Below, piece by piece: positions 24,990-32,390 of a DNA stretch of 33,581 nucleotides; the stretch's first letter is position 1, and each line of letters starts with the position of its first letter. A program made the translations under genes and the position numbers. The stretch spans positions 1 to 33,581 of the forward strand of contig MHBM01000225.1 of NCBI GenBank assembly GCA_001804885.1. The letters run 5' to 3'. The notes beneath the pieces are model-generated. The model was not told the origin of the DNA, made no database searches, and worked only from the letters and a program-made list of their open reading frames with translations. The DNA comes from Lentisphaerae bacterium RIFOXYA12_FULL_48_11 (GTDB lineage: Bacteria > Verrucomicrobiota > Kiritimatiellia > UBA8416 > YA12-FULL-48-11).

Positions 24990-26730
24990 AAAGCTCGTTG
25001 AGCGCTTGTATGGAGAGTGCAACAGCGGCGGCTGGTGGGAGGGCAGGTTGTCGAGCAGTGCTCTTTCAACATCACTCGCTGTCTTTGCGCTTGCCAGTGT
25101 TGACAGGCAGAAATACAGCAACAACGTGGAATGCGGACTGAAGTGGCTGGCTGATAATGTAAATGCCGATGGCGGGTGGGGCGACACACCTGACAGTGTG
25201 AGCAATATGTCGACCACCGCATTGTGTTGGTCGGCTTTTTCGATAGCTGATCCTGTTGTCTACGGCAGGATTACAGATAACACCGGGCGCTGGCTGAAGG
25301 AGAGATCAGGTAGCCTAAAGCCTGACGATATTTCTGCCGCAATAAAAACCAGCTATGGTGAAGACCGGACATTTTCCGCTCCGATACTTGCAATGTGTGC
25401 GCTCGCAGGCAGGCTGGGCAAAGATGAATCTGCCTGGCAATTTGTACCCCAACTTCCTTTTGAGCTGGTTGTACTGCCGCGGAAGCTCTTCAGGCTTCTC
25501 CGGTTGTCGGTGGTCAGTTATGCGTTGCCTGCCCTGATAGCGATCGGCCTGTTGAAATTTGCGAAAAGTAATAACCGGCCGTCTTTTCCCCGAATGCTGA
25601 GAAACCTTTGCAGGGGTAAAGCCCTGGAAATACTGAGAAAGCTGCAGCCTGTAAATGGGGGATTTCTGGAAGCGACACCGTTGACGTCCTTTGTAGTCAT
25701 GAGTCTGGCAGGCGCCGGATATGCGAAACATAAAGTTGTCGAAAAAGGCGTTGGATTCCTGCTGGGTGGTGTGCGTGATGACGGCAGCTGGCCCATCGAT
25801 ACGAACCTTGCGACTTGGGTTACAACCCTGTCCGTAAATGCCGTTAGCAGGGAAGAGCAAGGCAAGATTCGACGCGCCGATGATATCAGGAAATGGTTGC
25901 TGGCTCAACAATTCGGTAAAAAACATGTTTTTACAGATGCAGCGCCCGGTGGATGGGGATGGACAGACCAGCCAGGCAGTGTCCCTGATGCTGATGACAC
26001 GGCCGGCGTTCTGCTGGCGTTGAAACGGCTTGGTAGACTTGATGCGGAAAGTGTAACTGCAGGTTTAAATGGCGTGAAGTGGTTGCTGGATATTCAGAAC
26101 GGAGATGGGGGCGTTCCGACATTTTGCCGGGGATGGGGCAAGTTGCCGTTTGACAGGAGTTGTCCTGATATTACTGCGCATGCAATGAGAGCTGTTGATG
26201 CCTGGTATGATCAGGCTGGCCCGGCTTTATGTTTGCGGATTAAGGCATATATGGAAAAGGGGTTTCGTTATCTTTGTAATGTTCAGGTATCGGATGGCAG
26301 GTGGATTCCATTATGGTTTGGTAATCAGAAAACACCGGATAGCACAAATCCGACTTATGGAACGGCTCAAGTTGTTATTGCGCTGGCCGAGATCACGGAC
26401 AGCCATCTGCCGTCGTCCAAAGGCAACATTGTCGAGAAAGCCTGTCTATGGCTGGTGTCGGCTCAGAACTCGGACGGCGGATGGGGCGGAGAATATGGAG
26501 TCTCTTCTTCAGTTGAGGAAACCGCGCTTGCAGTAAATGCGCTTGCGTATCATGGATATGAAAGTGCTGTTGAGCGTGGGGTTGACTGGTTACATGAACG
26601 GTTTGAGCATGAACATGGTTGGAGCCCTGCGCCGATAGGCCTTTATTTCGCAAAATTGTGGTATAGCGAAAAGTTGTATCCTCTTATTTTTACCATTGCT
26701 GCTTTATCCAGGGTCGGGAAATCTAAATAA
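24973..26730 (+). CDS. Squalene-hopene-cyclase-like class II terpene cyclase
   Basis: A 585-residue protein. The acid motif of class II cyclases is intact: D339-A-D-D342 in VPDADDTAG. QW-type repeats occur throughout: NADGGWGDT, RDDGSWPIDTN, GGWGWTD, NGDGGVPTF, SDGRWIPLWFGN and NSDGGWGGEYG. A hydrophobic stretch, SVVSYALPALIAIGLL (about 180-195), is where SHC enters the membrane. It is shorter than typical SHC (about 630-650 residues). The family protonates a terminal alkene and cyclises a polyprenyl chain in a two-barrel fold at the membrane. No squalene synthase or HpnC/D/E gene is in the window, so the substrate may be squalene made elsewhere, or the prenyl chain made by the upstream fusion. 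It overlaps the previous gene by 17 bases. Confidence 0.88.
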   Translation: MKIPIEKLVERLYGECNSGGWWEGRLSSSALSTSLAVFALASVDRQKYSNNVECGLKWLADNVNADGGWGDTPDSVSNMSTTALCWSAFSIADPVVYGRITDNTGRWLKERSGSLKPDDISAAIKTSYGEDRTFSAPILAMCALAGRLGKDESAWQFVPQLPFELVVLPRKLFRLLRLSVVSYALPALIAIGLLKFAKSNNRPSFPRMLRNLCRGKALEILRKLQPVNGGFLEATPLTSFVVMSLAGAGYAKHKVVEKGVGFLLGGVRDDGSWPIDTNLATWVTTLSVNAVSREEQGKIRRADDIRKWLLAQQFGKKHVFTDAAPGGWGWTDQPGSVPDADDTAGVLLALKRLGRLDAESVTAGLNGVKWLLDIQNGDGGVPTFCRGWGKLPFDRSCPDITAHAMRAVDAWYDQAGPALCLRIKAYMEKGFRYLCNVQVSDGRWIPLWFGNQKTPDSTNPTYGTAQVVIALAEITDSHLPSSKGNIVEKACLWLVSAQNSDGGWGGEYGVSSSVEETALAVNALAYHGYESAVERGVDWLHERFEHEHGWSPAPIGLYFAKLWYSEKLYPLIFTIAALSRVGKSK

Positions 26731-26940
26731 GTTGAAACAATGATATGGCTGTTAATGCGATTACTTGAACGGACAATACGCGAAGTATTTAGAATGGCCG
26801 TGGAACCAAAAACCTGAAAATCTACCGACATTTTGGATTTGTTCCAGGGAGAGTCTGTGAATTGCCAAAAGGCTTGTTAATATGGCGCTTTTTGTTAGCA
26901 TGAAAGTGGTGTATGGCTGATTTGCTGTGAAGAGAATGAT

Positions 26941-28377
26941 ATGGAACATATTTTAGGTAAAGATAATTCTGCAATATCTGTCACCGTTATTGATGACGAT
27001 CTCAATATAGTTCGTTATATAGGTATTGTTCTCAAAAAAATGGGTTTGCAGGTAAACGAATACACTGATCCGGAGAAAGGTCTTAAAGCCATAACCGAGG
27101 AAGCTGCGGATATAGTGATCTGCGATCTTACAATGCCTGAAATGAGCGGGCTTGATCTCCTGAAAAAAATCAAACAGATAAGTCCGGCAACGGACGTGGT
27201 CATTGTTACCGGATTTGCCGATAAGAATACGGCCATACAGGCTTTGAAATTTGGTGCATTTGACTTTTTTGAAAAACCCATTGACAGCGGGCAGTTGAAG
27301 GAAACCATCAAAAGGACACTGCGTTACAGGGCTGTTGTCCACGAACGTGACAAGCTGGCTGAGCAGCTGTCTATTCTCTCTGAACAGGAAGCGAAGAAAT
27401 GGGGAATCGGTTCTTTTGTGGGCAAGTCAAAACAGATACGGAAAGTTATTGATGCAGTGAGAAAGGTTACTGCATCAACCAGTGCTTCTGTTCTCATTAC
27501 CGGCGAAAGCGGTACGGGCAAGGAGCTTGTGGCCCGGGCTATACACTTCGGGAGTAAGCGATCATCTTATCCGTTTGTTCCAATCAACTGCCCTGGTATC
27601 CCGGCTGACTTGGCGGAATCGATTCTGTTCGGACATATAAAAGGTTCCTTTACGGGTGCACTGTCGGATAAGCAGGGCGTTTTCTCCCAGGCAAATAATG
27701 GAACGCTTTTTCTTGATGAAATAGGAGACATGTCACTGGCTATTCAGACAAAAATTCTCAGAGTACTCGAGGATGGGGTTATTGTTCCGGTGGGGTCCAA
27801 TAAATCCACAAAGGTAGATGTCCGGATTGTTGCTGCGACAAATGCAAATCTGAAGGAGAAAATATCTTCAGGAAGTTTTCGCAAGGATCTCTATTACCGC
27901 CTGGCTTGTTTTACGATCGAAATGCCATCCCTTAAAGACCGCAATGAGGATGTTATCCTGCTTGCACGGCATTTTGCAGAGACGATTGCAGCTGAGATGG
28001 GATATAAGTCGCCGAAATTCAGCGATGAAGCTGTGGAAATTTTAAAGCGACATAATTATCCCGGGAATGTAAGGGAGCTCAGAAATGTTATTGAACGCGC
28101 TCTCATCGAAAGTAATTGTACGGAAATCAAACCGAAACATATAAATTTCAGCCTGAGCGATTCTTCCACGGAAGAAACAGAACTAGCGGAGCAAGCTGCG
28201 GAAGTCCGACACGAACAGCCGTTTAATATCAGGGATACGGAAAAGGGGCTTGTTCGGCGTGCGATGGAGAAGGCCAATGGTAATGTTTCTGAAGCTGCTC
28301 GTCTTCTCGGCATTAACCGGACAAAACTATACCGTAAACTCGCAGCCCTTGACTTGCCACAGAAGAAGCATTCATAG
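26941..28377 (+). CDS. NtrC-family sigma-54-dependent response regulator
   Basis: A 478-residue activator with three domains. Receiver, residues 12-130: acidic pocket near D18-D20, phosphoacceptor D62 in ICDLTMPEMSG, and FEKPI for the conserved lysine. AAA+ domain, about 165-400: Walker A G188-ESGTGKE, sigma-54 contact loop G235-SFTGA (Ser in place of the usual Ala), GTLFLDEIGDM for Walker B and YYRLACFTI after it. Fis-type helix-turn-helix at about 440-470 (EAARLLGINRTKLYRKL). It converts closed sigma-54 RNA polymerase complexes when phosphorylated. No histidine kinase is nearby, so its partner must be elsewhere. The ribosome site is weak (AAGAGA, about seven bases). A -24/-12 promoter follows 220 bases downstream. 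Confidence 0.95.
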   Translation: MEHILGKDNSAISVTVIDDDLNIVRYIGIVLKKMGLQVNEYTDPEKGLKAITEEAADIVICDLTMPEMSGLDLLKKIKQISPATDVVIVTGFADKNTAIQALKFGAFDFFEKPIDSGQLKETIKRTLRYRAVVHERDKLAEQLSILSEQEAKKWGIGSFVGKSKQIRKVIDAVRKVTASTSASVLITGESGTGKELVARAIHFGSKRSSYPFVPINCPGIPADLAESILFGHIKGSFTGALSDKQGVFSQANNGTLFLDEIGDMSLAIQTKILRVLEDGVIVPVGSNKSTKVDVRIVAATNANLKEKISSGSFRKDLYYRLACFTIEMPSLKDRNEDVILLARHFAETIAAEMGYKSPKFSDEAVEILKRHNYPGNVRELRNVIERALIESNCTEIKPKHINFSLSDSSTEETELAEQAAEVRHEQPFNIRDTEKGLVRRAMEKANGNVSEAARLLGINRTKLYRKLAALDLPQKKHS

Positions 28378-28599
28378 CATTGTGTCCTTCATGGTGCTGC
28401 AATACCATGGAATCTTCAAAGCGTTGTCTTTTATGTTCGAATTGTCCTGTTTTAATACAGTTCTTTTTGTGAATAATCTATGTTGTGACCTGTTTGCAAA
28501 GATGCTCCACCTGCAGGCGACACATCACTAGGACTTATTTCCAAATGTTTTAACCGGCAGGATGTCAAATTCGTTCTAATGACGGTTTCCGTGACAAGC

Positions 28600-28615
28600 T
28601 TGGCATGATCCATGC
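28600..28615 (+). promoter_or_regulatory. Sigma-54 (-24/-12) promoter
   Basis: TTGGCATGATCCATGC has the invariant GG at 28602-28603 and GC at 28614-28615 with exactly ten bases between, and matches the wider consensus TTGGCACGnnnnTTGC at all but two positions. It lies 34 bases before the likely GTG start of the lipoprotein gene and just downstream of a sigma-54 activator gene. Transcription would start near 28626. Confidence 0.65.
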
Positions 28616-28649
28616 GAAACAAAAAAACCAGAGAATACAAGGACTGGGC

Positions 28650-29042
28650 GTGACAACCATGAAAAGATCAACAATGAATTTTGAAAAAAGTAATTACATA
28701 AGAAATATTGTGGTCATTGTTGTTGCGCTCGGTCTTCTGACTTCTCTCTCGGCTTGTTCCGGGGCATCTGGCAAGAAATTGAATCCTGCCCTGCTGGGAG
28801 GGGTTCAATATTCCATGTCCGAACGAGCTGTTGTGAACTTGCTGGGCAAGCCGGATCGTATTGAAATCAGGCGGTACAAAGTTGGTGAGAAAGAAATGGC
28901 CAAATTACTTCACTACACTCTGGAAGATGGACGCAGGTGGACCATCGTAATTAACGAAGCAGGAGAGCTCATCGGTTCAGGGGAATCTGGAGCCTGTAGA
29001 GGGAAAAAGATATCGCAGAAGAAGAGCCAGGTAAGAAAATAA
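28650..29042 (+). CDS. Small BamE/SmpA-like lipoprotein
   Basis: A 130-residue lipoprotein. A hydrophobic segment (residues about 19-33) ends in the lipobox LSAC, with lipidated C36. The mature part begins with a short linker, then MSERAVVNLLGKPDRIEI, the helix-turn signature of the SmpA/OmlA (BamE-like) fold, followed by a strand pair (YTLEDGRRWTIVI). The last 15 residues are strongly basic. GTG 28650 has AAGGA six bases upstream; ATG 28659 is in the same frame but its ribosome site is 15 bases away. A role in the outer-membrane beta-barrel machinery or envelope stress is possible but unproven; the sigma-54 promoter suggests conditional expression. Confidence 0.75.
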   Translation: MTTMKRSTMNFEKSNYIRNIVVIVVALGLLTSLSACSGASGKKLNPALLGGVQYSMSERAVVNLLGKPDRIEIRRYKVGEKEMAKLLHYTLEDGRRWTIVINEAGELIGSGESGACRGKKISQKKSQVRK

Positions 29043-29071
29043 ATACTGAATATCATTGTTAAATAACAGTA

Positions 29072-29134
29072 ACCGGGGCGGCAGGACAGCAAAAGCAAAC
29101 ACACCCCCATATCACTCTTCCTGCCGCCCCCGGT
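29072..29134. terminator. Long GC-rich hairpin, probable terminator
   Basis: ACCGGGGCGGCAGGA (29072-29086) pairs with TCCTGCCGCCCCCGGT (29119-29134), a 15-pair stem with a single bulged C and a 32-base loop. GTTTTG follows. It sits 30 bases after the lipoprotein stop, where a terminator is expected, though the loop is long and the T-run short. Confidence 0.5.
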
Positions 29135-29279
29135 GTTTTGCTGCTAGTCAGCCTTACAAGTGCGTCCATACTGTTTTCATCTTTTAAATAGTGTTGCCGG
29201 TAAAGAGCGTGACCAGCAGGACATGTCGTCGAATCGGGATTAGCAGACGGAACCATGCCGGTAAATAAGCCAACTTGTT

Positions 29280-29295
29280 TTGGACAATTGTCCAA
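29280..29295. promoter_or_regulatory. Perfect 16-base palindrome, candidate operator
   Basis: TTGGACAATTGTCCAA is its own reverse complement. It lies 97 bases upstream of the glycosidase start in otherwise unstructured sequence, the kind of site bound by a dimeric regulator. Which regulator is unknown. Confidence 0.4.
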
Positions 29296-29392
29296 GAATT
29301 TTATGTCGTTTTCCAGTATGTTCCATGATTAATGAGGAGATTATCCATTCCGGTTTTTATGAAGTCTATTAATTCTAGAGAGGAGACGGAGG

Positions 29393-30895
29393 ATGAAAAA
29401 GTTAATAATCAGCATGGTGTTGTTCTCATTTGCGGCAGCAGGTATTGCGCAGGTTATAGATAATACGTCAACTAGGGTACAAACATCATTGAACCCTGGG
29501 TTGAAACACCTTGGAACTCTGATTCCCCGGAATATACATCAGATTGACACTTCGCGCTGGACGTTGGGGTGCGAAACCATAGACCGTGAGTATGCCGACT
29601 TCAACGCATACAAGGAGTACCTGCCGGCATTAGGTATCAAGCGTATCCGTCTACAGGGTGGCTGGGCCCGCACTGAGAAAGACCCGGGCATTTACGATTT
29701 TGCGTGGCTGGACCAGATAATCGACGATGCCCGATCCCGCGGTCTGGAAATCTGGCTGGAGACGGACTATGGCAATCCTGGCTATGAAGGTGGTGGCGGT
29801 CGTACTCTGAAAGGCGGCTTCCCGACATCTGAAAAAGCGCTTGCCGCGTGGGACAAGTGGGTTGAGCTGATGGCCACACGGTACAAGGGCAAGGTTCGTG
29901 ACTGGGCCATGTGGAATGAACCGGACATAAACAAACAGCACAAGCCGGTGGATATCGCCGATTTCAACATCCGTACGGCCGAGATTATAAAGCGAATTAT
30001 TCCCGATGCGAGGATCGGGGCATTGTCGCTTGCTTCGATAAACCCTAAGTTCCTGGAGGATTGTCTGCAGAGGTTTTCGGACAAGGGTAAGTTGGACTTG
30101 TTCTACTGGGTTATCTATCACGGTTATACCATGAATCCGGATACGGCCTATACAAATGTCGACAAGATGCGCGAAGTCGTGAAGCGGGTCGCGCCCAAAC
30201 TGAAGATGTGGCAGGGTGAGAACGGCACTCAGTCCGAGTGGTGCCAGTCGGGCGCATTGAGCAAGTATCCGTGGACGGAGCTTACCCAGGCAAAATGGGA
30301 TGCCAGGCGCATGCTTGGTGACATAGGGCATGATGTCGATTCCACAGTGTTTACGGCGGCTGATATAGACTATCGAACGACGGATTTCCACAATGGACTG
30401 GTGCGTTATGGCTTACTCAAAACAGCGGGCGCTGTTGAAGGTTTCAGGGTTCTCAAGGTCAAGATGGCTTATTACGCCGCGCAGAACGTTGTATCGGTGT
30501 TCAATGATGCGGTCGACTTGATCCCGGAATACCCATGCGAAGTGACATGTGCCAGGGCGCTTTCGATATACGGATATAAAGTGAAGAAGAATGGGCAGCA
30601 GGTTGTTGTGTTCTGGGACAAAACAAAAGTTCCGGAGAACGTTAATGATACAACTCCTGCCACGTTGAAGATAAAAGGCGGCATGTTCAAGAGCCCGGTT
30701 TGGGTAGATACACTGACGGGCGATGTTTATGAAATCCCTGCAGATAAAATGTCCGTGGATGGCGATACTGTTACGTTCAAAGATATACCTGTTTATGATG
30801 CGCCGACGTTTATCACGGAGAGGGACTCTCTTTTATATGAAGAGTCCGCCAGGCTTGTTTATGAACGTACACACGCGAAGAAACAGGGCCAATAA
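29393..30895 (+). CDS. Exported clan GH-A glycoside hydrolase
   Basis: A 500-residue protein with a signal peptide (residues 1-19, ending AGIAQ). The catalytic TIM barrel is clear: IKRIRLQGGWARTE early in the barrel, the acid/base E176 in MWNEPD, and a candidate nucleophile E276 in WQGENG, 100 residues later as usual for clan GH-A. The overall look is closest to GH39-like or GH5-like exo-glycosidases (beta-xylosidase, beta-galactosidase and relatives), but I cannot assign the family. A small beta-rich domain follows from about residue 390 (VVVFWDKTKVP, VWVDTLTGDVYEI). The ribosome site is very strong. Likely secreted to the periplasm to cut oligosaccharides. It stands alone between a sigma-54-linked lipoprotein and a convergent gene. 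Confidence 0.85.
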   Translation: MKKLIISMVLFSFAAAGIAQVIDNTSTRVQTSLNPGLKHLGTLIPRNIHQIDTSRWTLGCETIDREYADFNAYKEYLPALGIKRIRLQGGWARTEKDPGIYDFAWLDQIIDDARSRGLEIWLETDYGNPGYEGGGGRTLKGGFPTSEKALAAWDKWVELMATRYKGKVRDWAMWNEPDINKQHKPVDIADFNIRTAEIIKRIIPDARIGALSLASINPKFLEDCLQRFSDKGKLDLFYWVIYHGYTMNPDTAYTNVDKMREVVKRVAPKLKMWQGENGTQSEWCQSGALSKYPWTELTQAKWDARRMLGDIGHDVDSTVFTAADIDYRTTDFHNGLVRYGLLKTAGAVEGFRVLKVKMAYYAAQNVVSVFNDAVDLIPEYPCEVTCARALSIYGYKVKKNGQQVVVFWDKTKVPENVNDTTPATLKIKGGMFKSPVWVDTLTGDVYEIPADKMSVDGDTVTFKDIPVYDAPTFITERDSLLYEESARLVYERTHAKKQGQ

Positions 30896-30941
30896 ATCGC
30901 CGGCTTCTGCGATTACATCAGCTTGTTTGTGACGTAATATA

Positions 30942-31952
30942 TTAAGCCATCCAGGGTCGGACGCGTGTTTTCTGGGCAACAGCCTTGAGTGCTTTCTCGG
31001 CTATTTCCGTGTTTTCCACAATCTGGAAATCAAACATGCCGACACATACAAAATCAGCGCCATTTTCGAAGCACCATTGGAATGCATTACGCGGATGGAT
31101 TGCGCCGGCGGCAAGCACCTTGAAAGCAATCCAGGGTTTCTTCAGTTTTCCCATGAATTCAATTGTGTCCTTGGCATTGCCACACCAAATGTTGTCATGA
31201 TTAAGATCATGATCTTTCTTGGAACCGCTTATTTCGTCGAATGGTGCCCGATTCTTTTCGGGTGTAGCCGACCAGTAATCGTCCCTGTGCAGGGTCTTAA
31301 CCCAGAAATCGGGATCGAATCCGGCTTCAACGCATTTTTTCACAGTATCAAGGCTGTGTGCTCCCAGTCCGCATGGTACAAGCTGGTCTTTCATGAAACT
31401 CATGGTGTCCTCGAGAACCTTCATCTGGTTGTCGCGTACCATTTTGTCGCAGATTCCACCCTGAACATATACCGCGTCCGCTCCGGTATCTATGGAACCT
31501 TTGATTGAATCCTTGATATTACCGGCTGCGCAATCAGATATCCACAGCAGCTTGCCACCGGCCTTACGGTACTCATTGATCACGCTGTTGGAAACCGGGT
31601 TTGTCAGGAAAGTATTGATGCCGCGTTTTTCCGCCAAATGGAATGTTTCAAGGATTTTCTCGGTTGTATGATATGCCTTGATAAGAGGTGAGACGTAGAT
31701 CAGGTCCCGGCTGTGCGCCCATCCGCCGATCAGGTTTCCGCCGCAGATCACGCGGCTGATTTCCAGATCCTTGATCTTACCTTTTGGAATGTCTGCCGGA
31801 CTTACTGTTGCAGCCAGGGGTGCGGCTTTCTTGGTACTGTCAATTTCCGCGCTCAGGACCTTCTCTTCGAAACTGTTCATTGCCGCCAGTGCCGTTCCGC
31901 CTGCCAGCAGGGAATTTTTCAGGAATCCGCGTCTATCAATATTCTCAGACAT
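30942..31952 (-). CDS. Tat-exported aldo/keto-reductase-like TIM-barrel protein
   Basis: A 336-residue protein. MSENIDRRGFLKNSLLAGG is a textbook twin-arginine signal, so it is exported folded. The rest has the repeating strand-helix layout of a TIM barrel: ISRVICGGNLIGGWAHS, EKRGINTFLTNP, KLLWISDCA, GADAVYVQGG, VPCGLGAHS, PWIAFKVLAAGAI and GADFVCVGMFDF. Together these resemble aldo/keto-reductase-related proteins common in PVC genomes. The classical catalytic tetrad is not evident to me, so enzymatic activity is uncertain. ATG 31952 has AAAGGAG seven bases upstream; the longer frame to 32015 is rejected. It is convergent with the glycosidase gene and in the same direction as the AraC regulator upstream. 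Confidence 0.75.
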   Translation of the reverse strand: MSENIDRRGFLKNSLLAGGTALAAMNSFEEKVLSAEIDSTKKAAPLAATVSPADIPKGKIKDLEISRVICGGNLIGGWAHSRDLIYVSPLIKAYHTTEKILETFHLAEKRGINTFLTNPVSNSVINEYRKAGGKLLWISDCAAGNIKDSIKGSIDTGADAVYVQGGICDKMVRDNQMKVLEDTMSFMKDQLVPCGLGAHSLDTVKKCVEAGFDPDFWVKTLHRDDYWSATPEKNRAPFDEISGSKKDHDLNHDNIWCGNAKDTIEFMGKLKKPWIAFKVLAAGAIHPRNAFQWCFENGADFVCVGMFDFQIVENTEIAEKALKAVAQKTRVRPWMA

Positions 31953-32390
31953 GTGTATCTCCTTTCGGTTAGCCATCCGGAAGTGCTTCCAGCTTTTGAA
32001 GCATTTATTATGCATATTCAGACGTTTATCTCCTAATATTGTGACACCCTTCCATTATGCCTGTCAACCCCGAACGGAACAATTAAGCCAATTCGGGTGT
32101 AATTCAGAAATGTGGGTAACTTCTCCGTTTTTTTCCGCCGTCCGCGAGGAATGGAAACCGCAGGTGGCATTTCGATGCCCGGAACGGGACGGAGAAACGG
32201 TATGCGAAAGAATGCGCTGATGACAGCGCACACTACAGGTGGAATTTGCTTGTAGAGTCGGCTGTCCACAGCCGAAATGGCGCGTAAAAGATCCCGACTC
32301 TTCAGAGGTCGGGACTGGCTTCTCCACGAAATGCCACCTGCTTACTCTTTTACCCAAAATATGATTTAATCCCAGCCAATTCGGCGGTTT
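31953..32390. other. Intergenic region carrying a structured repeat element
   Basis: 438 bases with no credible gene. It holds an element bounded by 15-base inverted repeats (32160-32341) with several internal hairpins. It also has an 11-base direct repeat, AGCCAATTCGG, at 32086-32096 and 32374-32384, which brackets that element. The promoter of the TIM-barrel gene should be in 31960-32080, but I see no clear one. Confidence 0.5.
32160..32341. repeat. Inverted-repeat-bounded element with internal hairpins
   Basis: GCAGGTGGCATTTCG (32160-32174) and its exact reverse complement (32327-32341) bound 182 bases. Inside are the perfect hairpins TGCGCTG-ATGA-CAGCGCA (32213-32230) and TCGGCTGT-CC-ACAGCCGA (32258-32275), and CCCGAC...GTCGGG (32293-32313). 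A variant of the terminal motif, CAGGTGGAATTTG, recurs at about 32236. It codes for no protein. Such architecture fits a non-autonomous mobile element (MITE or REP-like) or a structured RNA; the sequence alone does not decide. Confidence 0.6.

Larger units (their letters stand above)
29043..29392. other. Intergenic region upstream of the glycosidase
   Basis: 350 bases without a credible gene. It contains a long GC-rich hairpin (29072-29134), a ten-base direct repeat TGCCGGTAAA at 29195-29204 and 29256-29265, a perfect 16-base palindrome (29280-29295) and, just before the start codon, a very strong ribosome site (GGAGACGGAGG). I could not find a clear sigma-70 promoter; the palindrome about 100 bases before the start is a plausible operator. 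Confidence 0.5.

Noticed and set aside
26867..26893. AAAAGGC...GCGCTTTTT as a terminator after the cyclase gene
   Set aside because: The stem is AT-rich with a bulge and lies about 140 bases from the stop; too weak to call.
28390..28409. Hairpin CATGGT/ACCATG after the sigma-54 activator gene as a terminator
   Set aside because: The stem is only six pairs and is followed by no T-run.
30912..30938. Imperfect inverted repeat between the convergent glycosidase and TIM-barrel genes
   Set aside because: One mismatch in nine pairs, AT-rich, and no clear T-run on either strand; may help termination but not supportable alone.
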